NCBI RefSeq assembly: GCF_002811875.1 | Contig: NZ_NPDZ01000007.1 | Span: 1-64,000, forward strand | Reading direction: 5' to 3' | DNA length: 64,000 nt | Source: Leptospira perolatii | GTDB taxonomy: Bacteria > Spirochaetota > Leptospiria > Leptospirales > Leptospiraceae | Shown here: one piece after another, positions 51,381-60,521 of the stretch | How positions within the stretch are numbered: position 1 is the stretch's first letter | Layout: every line of letters starts with the position of its first letter | Program-made: the position numbers and the translations under genes | The notes under the pieces: generated by a model | Databases searched by the model: none | What the model was told of the DNA's origin: nothing | The model's input: only the letters and a program-made list of their open reading frames with translations

Positions 51381-52358
51381 CTAGGCTGGCTTGACTTCTC
51401 CGCTTGGAGTGCCTTCCCTTTCCCAAAGCTTCCATTTCCAGATAAAATAAACACCGACTGCGATTAATGCGAGAGAAACATATTGTGACTGAGAAAATCC
51501 GTGCCAATAATAACCGCTCAAGAACTCGGGGTTGCCATCCTTTGCAGGAATGTTTACAAGCTTAGGAGGATCTATAAAAGGTATCACTGCCTTATTCACT
51601 CTTAGGAACTCGATTCCAAGACGGGCAAGTCCGTGCAGAACTAAATACTGTGCGCCCAAGCTGAACTTTTTGAAATTCTGGAATCTTGCCCATTTCTGGA
51701 AATATAGAAAATACAAAAAAGAGATCGCCGATTCCATAATAGGAGTATTCCAGACTGGAACTCCAGAAGGATGAGCTCCTTCATAATTAAAAACTAATAA
51801 TGGGATACGAACGTCGGTAGCAAATCCGTAGCAACCGTCCCCGGAAACGAAGCAACCCAAACGACCGATCGCGTAACCGATCGCCATGCTCGGTACTGCA
51901 GCGTCCAAATAATCCTTAATCGGAAGTTTGTGTCGCTGTATGTACAATATTACGAAAAGCAATCCGAACAGGAATCCACCATAGAAAACGAGACCGCTCC
52001 CTGAAAAGAAACTGCTCCATAGTCCCGGTCTTCCCGGAAATCCATTCCAATGAGTAAGTGGATAAGCATATTTTCCGTTAAAGCCCGGGGTCTCTGCAAA
52101 GATTTGGTCCCATATTTCGAAAATGAAAAAAACTTTCGCACCGATCAAAGTCCCCAATACCCCAAGGATGAGTAACCAATCGGAATGTTCTGGATTGAGT
52201 TTTCTTCGCTCGAGTTCTTTCGGAAGAAAATACGATGCAGCCAAGAACGCCGCAACAACAAGCAAGCTGAAGGTAGAAAATCCCTTCCAGTTTTCGACAT
52301 ATGGCAGAGCGTTTACAATTTTCAGAATAAAATCTGGTAGTTCGATTATTTCGTACAT
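51381..52358 (-). CDS. lgt: Prolipoprotein diacylglyceryl transferase family protein
   Basis: A 325-residue polytopic membrane protein of the Lgt family, which adds diacylglycerol to lipobox Cys. The signature region reads [20 protein letters not shown]; the GRxG frame matches Lgt, but Asn of the common GRxGNFIN is Cys here. [14 protein letters not shown] corresponds to the conserved GG helix. The variant may be the working Lgt of this organism or a paralogue. It lies 55 bases downstream of the M23 gene, on the same strand, with TAGGA before the ATG. Confidence 0.8.
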   Translation of the reverse strand: MYEIIELPDFILKIVNALPYVENWKGFSTFSLLVVAAFLAASYFLPKELERRKLNPEHSDWLLILGVLGTLIGAKVFFIFEIWDQIFAETPGFNGKYAYPLTHWNGFPGRPGLWSSFFSGSGLVFYGGFLFGLLFVILYIQRHKLPIKDYLDAAVPSMAIGYAIGRLGCFVSGDGCYGFATDVRIPLLVFNYEGAHPSGVPVWNTPIMESAISFLYFLYFQKWARFQNFKKFSLGAQYLVLHGLARLGIEFLRVNKAVIPFIDPPKLVNIPAKDGNPEFLSGYYWHGFSQSQYVSLALIAVGVYFIWKWKLWEREGTPSGEVKPA

Positions 52359-52413
52359 GTGTCCTACTTTAGATCTATTTTAATCGTTTCTGGTTCCAAG
52401 AGCGTTTACCCTT

Positions 52414-53430
52414 CTATTCCATGTTCACAAATTCAGCCGGGTCCATTGGCGGATCATATCCGATATGAACTTCGTAGTGAACGTGAGGTCCGGTCGCTTT
52501 TCCCGTGGACCCTACAAGTCCGATCAATTCTCCTCGGCTTACCACTTGCTCTTTGTTCACAAGAACTTGAGAACAGTGTCCGTAGACGGTATAAAATCCG
52601 TTCAGGTGATTGATTCGGATACTTTTGCCAAGTCCACCTGCAGATTGGCCGTTGTCTACGATTACTCCTGGTGCAGTCGCATAAATTGGAGTTCCTTCTC
52701 CAGCCGCAAAATCAATTCCGGAATGAAACTCGCCTAATTCTACTAAGCCGAACGGGTCTATTCTACCACCGAATGTAGATGTAACAAATCCGACACCAGG
52801 TTTCAGAGGACGTCCTCTCGGCATGGAATGCAAAATGGATTCTCTTTCTTCCAAATAATCGAAAGCATTTTGGAAGGCGTGCTTGATTTTGAATAATTCG
52901 ATGTTTCTTTCGGCAAATCCTTCCACCGTCTCTTGGTACAAATCCATATTGGTTGAAGATTCAGGGACATCTTTTGTCAGTCGAAATTCTGGAACGTAGT
53001 CAAATGTAATGATTCTCTTCCACGGAACTTCATCCCAAGCGACTAAGTTGAGTTGCTCCGTCTTTGCTTCTAGTCCAGAAATTTCTTTCTTCGCGTCTTT
53101 CAAAAGAGAGTCGTAGTACAAAAACAATCCTACGTTATTGTCTACTTTCCTGTAAAGTTCCTGGTTCGGCTGAAAAAAGAAATTCATGTATACGATGAAA
53201 CCGAAAGCTAAGAAAAATAGAAGGAGTGAAAGCAATCCGAGAAAAATTGCCATAAACACGCTCAGTTCCACATTTAGTACAGCTTCGTGATCATGAGGAA
53301 CAAGTAGGAAAGAAATTTTTCTAGAACCCTTTTCCTTGAATCGGAGCCATTTGGATCTCCATTTTAGAAAGGCAATCCCGAGCCTCTCGCGGATGCTATG
53401 TTTGTCTTGGAACTTTGCCTGGATGTTCAT
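52414..53430 (-). CDS. Membrane-anchored M23 (LytM-type) peptidase
   Basis: A 338-residue protein with one membrane helix ([20 protein letters not shown], ~50-70), a coiled-coil-like middle and a C-terminal M23 domain. Zinc and catalytic residues are in [19 protein letters not shown] (HxxxD), [10 protein letters not shown] and GPHVHYEVH (HxH). All appear present, so it is probably an active wall endopeptidase. M23 proteins often work with bactofilins; one lies at 56935. Its first 33 bases face the upstream region of pcnB on the other strand. Confidence 0.9.
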   Translation of the reverse strand: MNIQAKFQDKHSIRERLGIAFLKWRSKWLRFKEKGSRKISFLLVPHDHEAVLNVELSVFMAIFLGLLSLLLFFLAFGFIVYMNFFFQPNQELYRKVDNNVGLFLYYDSLLKDAKKEISGLEAKTEQLNLVAWDEVPWKRIITFDYVPEFRLTKDVPESSTNMDLYQETVEGFAERNIELFKIKHAFQNAFDYLEERESILHSMPRGRPLKPGVGFVTSTFGGRIDPFGLVELGEFHSGIDFAAGEGTPIYATAPGVIVDNGQSAGGLGKSIRINHLNGFYTVYGHCSQVLVNKEQVVSRGELIGLVGSTGKATGPHVHYEVHIGYDPPMDPAEFVNME

Positions 53431-53466
53431 AGATTTTTACTTGCAGGTAGGGTTACGAGCGAGATT

Positions 53467-54981
53467 ATGGGACTATCCCATCATATGAAATTTTGGTCCA
53501 ATCTATTCAAGAAAAAAATAGGATCCGTTGACGACATTCTCATTTATCCCGATGGCAAAAGATACTACAGAGATGCTCACCCGATTCGAAAGAATATGAT
53601 TGATGAGGATGCCGTAAAGATCATCCACAGATTACACAAATTCGGATACAAAGCTTACATCGTCGGGGGCGGGGTGCGAGACTTGTTGCTCGAGAGAAAG
53701 CCGAAAGACTTCGACGTAGTTACGAATGCCACCCCGAACCAAATTAAGAAAATCTTTAATAATTGTAGAATCATCGGAAGAAGATTTAAGATCGTTCATA
53801 TTTTGTTTCGCGGAAAAGTGATCGAAGTCAGCACTTTCCGTTCTCTTCCCGAACACCGTTTCGGAAAGCCTGTAGAAGATCAGGATTATTTAATAAAGAG
53901 GGACAATAAATTCGGATCCCCTCAAGAAGATGCCGCCCGCAGGGACTTTACAATCAATGCACTATATTATGATATTCGCAATGATTCTATCGTAGACTAT
54001 GTCGGCGGTTACGAAGATATTCGGAATCGACAATTGAGAGTAATCGGCGATCCGGAAATTTCCTTTCGTGAAGATCCGGTTAGAATGTTGCGCGCAGTAA
54101 AGTTCGCAGTTTTACTTGGATTGAAAATTGATCGAAACACTTCCAAGGCGATCAAAAAACACGCGAATGAATTGGAAAAAGCCTCCTCGTCTAGAATGTT
54201 GGAGGAGTATAATAAGATTTTCCGCACCTGGAAGACCAGTCTCATTTTTCAGGGAATGGCCCAGAATCATCTTTTGAATATCTTGTTCAAAGAAGCTTTT
54301 GATCGGGAAAGAAAGAAAAGTCAGGATTTCGGAGACAGCTTTTTAGAAACTAGAATTGGAAAGAGATTAGTCGTCGCTGACAAACTTTTGTCCGAAAGAG
54401 AGGAATTGACTCCTCAGATTTTCTATGCACTTATCTTCTCCGATCTGATCCAAGACGCGCTTTCCAAGAAAGATAGCCACTTGGTTCCGGCATTGAAGTC
54501 CTCTCTCGATGGAGTTTTTAATAGACTCGGAACTCCTAAAAAAGATAAGGAAAGGCTAATACGCATTTTTGCTTCTCAGGATCGTTTTTATCATACCGAA
54601 GACGAGAAAGCTTCGCAGAATAATTTCTTTCGTAAGAAAGATTTTTTCTACGACGCATTTTATGTTTTTAAGATCAATGCGATCGCGGACAATAATGACC
54701 AGGCTCTGCAAAGCGCATTCTTTTGGGAAATATCCGTCCGAAAACGTCCAGTACTGCCTTCTGGAAAAAAAGAAGTTCGCTTTCGGAACAAAAAGGAACG
54801 TGAAGGAAGAGAGCCTCGAGAACACAGAGGTGGAGAATCCAGGGGCAGAAAACAGGATCGAGATAGAAAAAATCGATTTTCCGAGCGAGACTCTGAAAAC
54901 TCCCAGGCAAGAAATTCGAATCGAGAAGATTCCGGAGAAGAATTCATCGATTCCGAAAACGGAGATTACGATAAGGACTGA
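53467..54981 (+). CDS. pcnB: Poly(A) polymerase / CCA-adding enzyme family (PcnB type)
   Basis: A class II nucleotidyltransferase of about 504 residues. The head has [20 protein letters not shown] with the catalytic D-x-D (DFDVVTNAT), RRFKIVHI and [20 protein letters not shown]. The RNA-binding part has [20 protein letters not shown], typical of PcnB. The C-terminal ~75 residues are an Arg/Glu/Ser-rich disordered tail. A tRNA nucleotidyltransferase role cannot be excluded; the unencoded CCA of the nearby tRNA shows such an activity is needed. ATG 53467 is preferred; ATG 53485 is possible. Confidence 0.85.
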   Translation: MGLSHHMKFWSNLFKKKIGSVDDILIYPDGKRYYRDAHPIRKNMIDEDAVKIIHRLHKFGYKAYIVGGGVRDLLLERKPKDFDVVTNATPNQIKKIFNNCRIIGRRFKIVHILFRGKVIEVSTFRSLPEHRFGKPVEDQDYLIKRDNKFGSPQEDAARRDFTINALYYDIRNDSIVDYVGGYEDIRNRQLRVIGDPEISFREDPVRMLRAVKFAVLLGLKIDRNTSKAIKKHANELEKASSSRMLEEYNKIFRTWKTSLIFQGMAQNHLLNILFKEAFDRERKKSQDFGDSFLETRIGKRLVVADKLLSEREELTPQIFYALIFSDLIQDALSKKDSHLVPALKSSLDGVFNRLGTPKKDKERLIRIFASQDRFYHTEDEKASQNNFFRKKDFFYDAFYVFKINAIADNNDQALQSAFFWEISVRKRPVLPSGKKEVRFRNKKEREGREPREHRGGESRGRKQDRDRKNRFSERDSENSQARNSNREDSGEEFIDSENGDYDKD

Positions 54982-55026
54982 TCCAATATTTGGAATTCCT
55001 GATTTCTGTTTGAGAACGAACTGAAT

Positions 55027-56931
55027 TTACTTAAAGAAAGTAACCACGAACTGTAAAGAGGTCTTCGACCTGTAAGTAGATTCTTCTAGGTGGCCCCAAA
55101 GGTCCAGTTCCCCTTTTTCCTTTAAAATATGGGAAAGTTCACGAGCGCTATTCCAGATCACACAATGAATAGAATCCGACGCGGTCAGTATCTTGAATTT
55201 GGCGTGTTTCCCGTCGGATAGAGGCCGATAAGAAAGTATTTTTGCTCCCTTGATGGAAAGTAAAGGAGTCGGGTTTTCTTGTCCGAATGGTTCGAAGATT
55301 CCCAATTCATCGTATATTTTTTCTTTTAATTCAGAAGGATTTAGACTTACCAAGCTTTCTTCAATCGAATGAGCTTCGATATCCTGCTCTTCTTTTAACC
55401 AGTTGTCTGATTCCTTTAGTATAACTGCTGCAAGATCTGGGATCTTATCGATGGCTAATGAGAAACCTGCGGCTTCTTTGTGCCCACCATACTGAAGAAA
55501 TATTCCATCCGCTTTTTTTAGCAGATTGAGAACATTTTCGGAACCCCAAGCTCGAACGCTTCCTTTTGCGTGTCCGTGGTCCGGTGTAATAAATATTACG
55601 GGTCTCTTATATTGTTCTACTAGTCTGGTCGCAACGATTCCGGAAACTCCAGGTTCAAAATCCGGTTCATAGCAAAATAAAACCGAACGCTCCGTTCTCT
55701 CTTTTTTTCTTTTTAAGAATGCATCTACCTTGAATAGATTTCTTTGGGTTCTTTCCTTTCTCTCGTCGTTCAGTTTTAAGAGGTCTTTCGCAAGAGGAAG
55801 CGCTTCCTGGGAAGATTTGGATAATAGCAAATCTAAAGCGATCTTGGTTTGGTGCATTCTACCTGCTGCGTTCAATGCAGGGCCGATAGTCCAGCCTATG
55901 TCTTTCGATAATACTCTCTTTGGATTGATATCAGAAAGCTTGATCAGTTCGGAGAGACCGGGTCTATGTGTGAAATTGCCACTTTGTATTTTTTGAAGAG
56001 TGCGACAACCCTCCAGAACAATGATTCTATTTTCGCCACTGAGAGGCATCATATCGGTGATCGTGCCAATTGCAGCTAAATCAAGATTTTCTAATATTTC
56101 TTGTAGTACGGCTGGGTATTTGAGCAGTTGAGAATAAAAGACCTGCCTTTCTGGGTGAATCTTATCAACCGGATGCTGCCATTCGACGTAGTTTCCTGGA
56201 TATAATATTTCGGACTGAGCTCTGTCTCCGTGAAATAGGTTGACTCCTTTTCGAACCAACCATCCGCTAAACAAGGTTTCTCCGTCTCCCACCCAGACTA
56301 AGTCTTTGGATTCCGGCAGAGAGTCATAGAGCCACGCGACGATAAACTTCCAGGCCAGGACAGACGTGCAAATTTTCTCGCCAGGATAAATCGAATCCTG
56401 GCGTTTGGGGGATACTAGGCAGCAGTTGGGTGCAATTGTCTGAGGAATTTCGTGGTGATCCAGAACGATTGTCTTGATATTCTCATCCGATAGTTCCTGT
56501 ATTTCTTTGGCGTTGCTAGTACCAAAATCAAGCGTCACTAGTAGATTCGGTTGCGCCTCTCTTACGTTTCGCATAGCGTCAGCGCAAAGACCGTAGTCTT
56601 CGTCGCTGGAGGTTCTTATAATCAGAGTGCCCCTATGGATTTTGCGGAGAAAAGCACCTAATAAAGTGGTGGAGGAAACTCCATCACAGTCTCTATCTCC
56701 ATAAAGTAATATAGTTTTTTCTGAAGAGATATGTTCTTTCAGAATTTCTAATGCATTTTCAAGATCTGGCAATAGGAAAGGGGAGGGTAGATCCGCAAGG
56801 CCTGAATCGAGTAGATGTTTTGATTTTGATTCGTCTCCGAATCTGTTTTTATAAAAATGAGATTGAAGGCTTGTTAATCCAGGGGTTTGCGCCTTCGGGA
56901 GATTGGAAAATGATTGTCCATGTTTCAGCAT
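55027..56931 (-). CDS. recJ: Single-stranded-DNA-specific exonuclease RecJ
   Basis: A DHH-family 5'-3' ssDNA exonuclease of repair and recombination, 634 residues. The motifs are LLYGDRDCDGVSSTTLLGAF (motif I, where DYDVDG is usual), TLDFGTSNAKEI, VLDHHEIP (DHH), GPALNAAGRMHQ and GGHKEAAGFSLA of the DHHA1 domain. A C-terminal OB-like domain follows. The changes in motif I keep the metal-binding Asp residues. It is 3 bases downstream of the bactofilin gene. Confidence 0.92.
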   Translation of the reverse strand: MLKHGQSFSNLPKAQTPGLTSLQSHFYKNRFGDESKSKHLLDSGLADLPSPFLLPDLENALEILKEHISSEKTILLYGDRDCDGVSSTTLLGAFLRKIHRGTLIIRTSSDEDYGLCADAMRNVREAQPNLLVTLDFGTSNAKEIQELSDENIKTIVLDHHEIPQTIAPNCCLVSPKRQDSIYPGEKICTSVLAWKFIVAWLYDSLPESKDLVWVGDGETLFSGWLVRKGVNLFHGDRAQSEILYPGNYVEWQHPVDKIHPERQVFYSQLLKYPAVLQEILENLDLAAIGTITDMMPLSGENRIIVLEGCRTLQKIQSGNFTHRPGLSELIKLSDINPKRVLSKDIGWTIGPALNAAGRMHQTKIALDLLLSKSSQEALPLAKDLLKLNDERKERTQRNLFKVDAFLKRKKERTERSVLFCYEPDFEPGVSGIVATRLVEQYKRPVIFITPDHGHAKGSVRAWGSENVLNLLKKADGIFLQYGGHKEAAGFSLAIDKIPDLAAVILKESDNWLKEEQDIEAHSIEESLVSLNPSELKEKIYDELGIFEPFGQENPTPLLSIKGAKILSYRPLSDGKHAKFKILTASDSIHCVIWNSARELSHILKEKGELDLWGHLEESTYRSKTSLQFVVTFFK

Positions 56932-56934
56932 ACT

Positions 56935-57255
56935 TTACATAATACTGTTACCGCTAAACTTGGCTCCCGATTCAATTTCTAGGTCCGGAGTACGAACATC
57001 ACCCACGAGCTTCCCTGTTTTGCGTACGGAAATTTTTTCTGCCGCGTTGATATTTCCCTTTAAGTCCCCTTCGACTACGATCACTCCGGTTTCGATATCT
57101 GCTTCCACCTGCCCGGTTTCGCCTACGATCAAAGTTCCAGTTGTTTCTATGGTTCCTTTAAAGGCTCCCTTGATTTTGAGTGCATTGTTGAAGGTAAGTT
57201 TTCCGCGAAATTGGATGTCTTCCCCGATGACTGTGTCGATGGATTCTTCGTTCAT
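56935..57255 (-). CDS. Bactofilin
   Basis: A 106-residue polymer-forming cytoskeletal protein. The body is a regular right-handed beta-helix: SIDTVIGEDIQFRGKLTF, LKIKGAFKGTIETTGTLIVG, VEADIETGVIVVEGDLKGN and KTGKLVGDVRTPDLEIESG. Leptospiral bactofilins affect cell helix shape, and bactofilins elsewhere guide M23 peptidases; an M23 gene lies 3.5 kb away on the same strand. A very strong AAGGAGGT lies about 25 bases before the ATG, further than normal; no in-frame start lies between them. Confidence 0.93.
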   Translation of the reverse strand: MNEESIDTVIGEDIQFRGKLTFNNALKIKGAFKGTIETTGTLIVGETGQVEADIETGVIVVEGDLKGNINAAEKISVRKTGKLVGDVRTPDLEIESGAKFSGNSIM

Positions 57256-57624
57256 GTGGTTCCATTCTTAGGCGGGACTAACCTCCTTCAAATGTTTTTT
57301 TCCGGCTTTTCCTGGGTTTTTTGGGTCGGTTCAACTTGGATCGGTACCTGTTCAGGGTTCTGAAATTTTGGAAGGTCCCCGCCCTTCGTGGGTGGGGGGC
57401 TGGTGGCGGGTACAACGCCCATAGCCGAGAACCCGGTTACCACGATTCGCTAAAATTGACAACTCTTTTCAGGGGATCGCATTCTTGTAGGACCTCCTAC
57501 AAAGTTTCGTACCGGCTAAAGCTTCTTAGCCGGTACGGAGGGAAGTTTCAATTTCTATTTTCGCTTTGTCCTTTCAGTTCTTTGCACCCAAATTTTCAAA
57601 TGATTGCTACAGTTCTCACAAATC
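57256..57624. repeat. Intergenic region with three palindromes, including a second GC-rich two-hairpin element
   Basis: A 369-base gap without a gene. It holds (a) CCCCGCCC with GGGTGGGG around TTCGT (57377-57397), followed by GGCG/CGCC (57405-57419), closely like the element at 10647-10696. It also holds (b) TTGTAGGA with TCCTACAA around CC (57485-57502), and (c) CGTACCGGCTAA with TTAGCCGGTACG around six bases (57508-57537), a perfect 12-pair stem. No U-run follows any of them. They look like dispersed palindromic repeats rather than simple terminators. Confidence 0.65.
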
Positions 57625-58953
57625 TTATGCGCTAGCAGCGCCGGATACTAATTCCTCGCCTTTCGCACTTGCTTCTTCTTCCGCAGAGAATCGCACTAAC
57701 AGAGTAGTTGCCGCAGAAAGAAGGACAGCGATTCCGATAATGAAGAAGACCTCGTGGTAGGTGAGGGAGCCCCTAAATAAGAATCCTGCCGATACTGCTC
57801 CAGCGTTTCCGCCAGCTCCTACAATCCCGGAAACCGCTCCGACTGCTCTACGGTTCACAAAAGGAACCACCGAAAAAGTAGCTCCTTCCGACATCTGAAC
57901 GAATAGGCTAAACAGTACCAAGGTCCCGATGGAAAGTGCAAGTACGCTCATTTGCGAAAACAGGAGTAGAAAGACTCCTTCTCCAGCTAAAGCCATTCCT
58001 AACCACATGACTCTACCTTTTAGTCCTCGCTTGATACCAAACTTATCCCCGAAGACTCCTCCTAAGGTTCTCGCAAATATATTCATTAAACCGAATAGAC
58101 CTGCAATGAATCCTGCGGTAGCTGCATCCAATTTAAATTCATCAACGTAATAGAGGGCAGCAATATTATTAATAGTTAATTCGATTCCGAAGCAAGCTCC
58201 ATACATTAAGAACAATGCCCAGACTCTTGGATCCTTCAGTGCTTCCAAGAAATGTTCCCAAGTGTTCTTTTTGGCGCCTTGGAACTTTGGATGTGATTCC
58301 ACGATGTCTTTAAAGTTACCGCCGGGAGTGTCTTGAGTAAAAAAGAAATAGATTGCCGACATGAGCAAGAGGGCGATCCCTGGAGCGATCATAGCGTATC
58401 TCCAAGAAACAGAATTGCTGTATCCGAGCGCGACAAAGAAGCCGAAAACAGCCGGCATCACCATCTGGGTAACCCCTCCACCGAGGTTTCCCCATCCTGC
58501 AGTAGTCGCGTTTGCGGTTCCTACTATGTTTGAAGCAAACATTAAGGAAGTGTGATATTGAGTAATCACGAAAGACGCACCGATGATTCCGATTGCAAGA
58601 CGGAAAATGATAAAACTAACGTAATTTTGTGCTAAACCAATTCCGATAACCGGGAGAGATCCGATCAGCAAAAGTACAGTATAGGTCAACCTTGGTCCGA
58701 ACTTATCGCAAAGCCATCCTACGAATAATCTCGCAAAGATCGTAATTGCAACGGATGCAATGATGATATTTCCAATTTGTTCTTTTGTAAGCTTAAACTC
58801 TTCTCTGACGAATGGCATTAATGGTGCGATCCCGAACCAGCCGAAAAAACATAAAAAGAAAGCGATCCAAGTAATATGAAATGCTCTCATTTGAGGGCTA
58901 GAGATCGAAAATAGCTTTATTTGTGTCGCCTTGGAGCCCGGCGTGATGGTCAT
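57625..58953 (-). CDS. NarK/NrtP-type nitrate/nitrite transporter
   Basis: A major-facilitator protein of the nitrate/nitrite porter family, about 442 residues and 12 helices. The family signature is seen as TTAGWGNLGGGVTQMVMP; a second Gly-rich helix reads GAVSGIVGAGGNAGAVSAG. The MFS A-motif region is VGWLCDKFGPRL. ATG 58953 has AGAGAGG 7 bases upstream and lies below a sigma-54 promoter, which rules out the longer TTG-like start at 58986. Nitrate is the inferred substrate; no nitrate reductase is in the window. Confidence 0.85.
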   Translation of the reverse strand: MTITPGSKATQIKLFSISSPQMRAFHITWIAFFLCFFGWFGIAPLMPFVREEFKLTKEQIGNIIIASVAITIFARLFVGWLCDKFGPRLTYTVLLLIGSLPVIGIGLAQNYVSFIIFRLAIGIIGASFVITQYHTSLMFASNIVGTANATTAGWGNLGGGVTQMVMPAVFGFFVALGYSNSVSWRYAMIAPGIALLLMSAIYFFFTQDTPGGNFKDIVESHPKFQGAKKNTWEHFLEALKDPRVWALFLMYGACFGIELTINNIAALYYVDEFKLDAATAGFIAGLFGLMNIFARTLGGVFGDKFGIKRGLKGRVMWLGMALAGEGVFLLLFSQMSVLALSIGTLVLFSLFVQMSEGATFSVVPFVNRRAVGAVSGIVGAGGNAGAVSAGFLFRGSLTYHEVFFIIGIAVLLSAATTLLVRFSAEEEASAKGEELVSGAASA

Positions 58954-58986
58954 GATGTATCCTCTCTTTAGTTCTAATGAATACAT

Positions 58987-59002
58987 TGCAATGTACGTGC
59001 CA
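58987..59002 (-). promoter_or_regulatory. Sigma-54 promoter of the NarK-type transporter
   Basis: Minus strand reads TGGCACGTACATTGCA, an exact match to the sigma-54 consensus TGGCACG-N4-TTGCW. The start is expected near 58976, about 23 bases before ATG 58953. The rest of the gap to 59268 is AT-rich; two TTGGCCC copies near 59045 and 59093 are the only notable repeats, and no activator site was recognised. Confidence 0.85.
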
Positions 59003-59198
59003 AGATTCGTTTTTTAAGTAAATCTCTTCGAAAATAATCTAAAATTGGCCCTCAAGGATTAAAAATGCATACTTTTTTAACCTGAGAAATAGTTTGGCCC
59101 GCTTTGATTTGCAGCTATTCTAAATTTTTCAGAGTGATTTCAGGCAAAATGTACAGTCTTTATGCAATTTTAAGAGACAAAATCTATAGTGTTTGAGT

Positions 59199-59214
59199 TG
59201 GCACGAACCTTGCC
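59199..59214 (+). promoter_or_regulatory. Orphan sigma-54 promoter facing rightward
   Basis: Plus strand reads TGGCACGAACCTTGCC, again with full -24/-12 elements and exact spacing. The start would be near 59225. No plus-strand gene lies downstream; the transcript would run antisense into the 3' end of the gene at 59269-60438. Confidence 0.7.
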
Positions 59215-59241
59215 TTGGTTGAGAAAGGATAGAAAATTCAG

Positions 59242-59260
59242 TGCAAAAATGCTTTTTGCA
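59242..59260 (-). terminator. Perfect A/T-rich hairpin after the Fe-ADH-like gene
   Basis: TGCAAAAA and TTTTTGCA flank three bases, an exact 8-pair stem. It lies 8 bases beyond the minus-strand stop at 59269 and could end that transcript (ATTTTC follows shortly). It is also at about +18 of a plus-strand RNA from the promoter at 59199. Confidence 0.45.
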
Positions 59261-59268
59261 GAAGGTAT

Positions 59269-60438
59269 TCAGAAAGCAGCTACTAAAATAGTCTCAATCT
59301 CATTCTTTGGAAGCTCTCTCGGCAGACAGTCTAAAAACGGGAAGGAAGAGGCGAGGCTAGCGATTCCGGGTAGATCAATTTTTCTAACTTCGTATTCCGA
59401 AAGCCGTTGAGGGATTTTTAGTTCGATATAAATCTTCCGAATCCCTTCCACAGCTTTAATAGCGGCTTCAATCACCGAAATATTCGTGATGTCCTCGTCC
59501 AAGGCCTTGGCGATCAATACGTATTTTCCTGCGGATGAAGTGAGATTATATTCCATTACGTGAGGTAAAAGAATCGCCATCGCCTGGAAAATATCTAGAC
59601 CAGTAAGGTTGGCACACGCTAAAGAAAGTGCATAACATAAACCTAATGAACTCGATGCATGAGACATTCCGACTAAGAGACTTGCTCCGAAAATTGCATT
59701 TCTGAACTGTAGGTTTTTTGGATCCCTGATAGCAGGAACTAGGTTTTTATAAATAATTTCGATCGACCTGAGTGCAGAGGAGTTAGTGATTTCGTTCGAA
59801 TATCTGGAAAGGATAGAATCGACTGCAGCTGCCAGAATCCCGACTCCAATTTTAGCAACATCTGCAGAAGTCATGAAGGATCCAATTTTTGCATCTGCAA
59901 TGACCAGTTGTGGAAACAAAAACTCGTGGGTAAAATATTTCACCAATCTATCTTCGTCGGTATAAATCGTAGAAACAGGAGAGCACTCGAGGCCCATGAC
60001 TGGATGAGTAGGGATAAGGACCAGTGGAATCGGGGATTTTAATTTTTGAATCTTTTTATGTACGAAAACATCTTCTGCAAAATGGTCATTGGCTGCCAAA
60101 AGAGAAACTAATTTTGCAGCGTTTAGACTTTCAAAAGAGCCGTACCCAATTACACAATTTGCATTGGAAACCCTAGTGAAGTAAGCAGCGGTATCCAGTT
60201 CTTTTAGAGTTGGTTCGTTTGCGATATTATCGTAGAGAATGACTCCGTCGATGTACTTCTCTAAAGAAGTTTTTATGACGGAAAATTCGTCCATATTCTC
60301 CAGCTCGCTTTGGGTGGAGAGTATTACGGCTCTAGATCCGATGTTCTTAACGAAGTTTCCCATTTTGAAACCGCAATCGACTTCAAAATGGATTTTTGTT
60401 GGAAAGTGGAAGTTGACCCAGTCGGGGAGTATCGGCAC
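59269..60438 (-). CDS. Iron-containing alcohol dehydrogenase-fold protein lacking metal ligands
   Basis: A 389-residue homologue of group III (Fe-ADH/DhaT/FucO) dehydrogenases. The fold is clear from VIGYGSFESLNAAKLVSLLA, IPLVLIPTHPVMGLECSP, and ILLPHVMEYNLT near the end. The metal-binding sequence GVDALTHAxE is GVGILAAAVD here, and the later VHGMAHP...PHG region is CYALSLA...LTGLD, so all four usual ligands (one Asp, three His in FucO) are gone. It may bind nucleotide without catalysis or act otherwise. GTG 60438 has GGGAG upstream. Confidence 0.78.
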   Translation of the reverse strand: MPILPDWVNFHFPTKIHFEVDCGFKMGNFVKNIGSRAVILSTQSELENMDEFSVIKTSLEKYIDGVILYDNIANEPTLKELDTAAYFTRVSNANCVIGYGSFESLNAAKLVSLLAANDHFAEDVFVHKKIQKLKSPIPLVLIPTHPVMGLECSPVSTIYTDEDRLVKYFTHEFLFPQLVIADAKIGSFMTSADVAKIGVGILAAAVDSILSRYSNEITNSSALRSIEIIYKNLVPAIRDPKNLQFRNAIFGASLLVGMSHASSSLGLCYALSLACANLTGLDIFQAMAILLPHVMEYNLTSSAGKYVLIAKALDEDITNISVIEAAIKAVEGIRKIYIELKIPQRLSEYEVRKIDLPGIASLASSFPFLDCLPRELPKNEIETILVAAF

Positions 60439-60521
60439 TGTGTCGTCTCCCTTTTGTTAGTACTTAATATCTTTGAGAGGGCCCGGAACGAAATTTAGTA
60501 CGGTCCAGGGTTTCTTACGAA

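Noticed and set aside
51361..51392. Inverted repeat AAGCCAGC / GCTGGCTT as terminator of the dsbD-like gene
   Set aside because: The loop is 16 bases, no U-run follows on either strand, and the right arm lies in the lgt coding sequence.
57321..57635. 104-residue plus-strand ORF in the palindrome-rich gap
   Set aside because: It reads through three inverted repeats and has no ribosome site or recognisable protein character.
59189..59410. 73-residue plus-strand ORF beyond the orphan sigma-54 promoter
   Set aside because: It begins before the expected transcript start and is antisense to the Fe-ADH-like gene; an RNA product is more plausible than this peptide.
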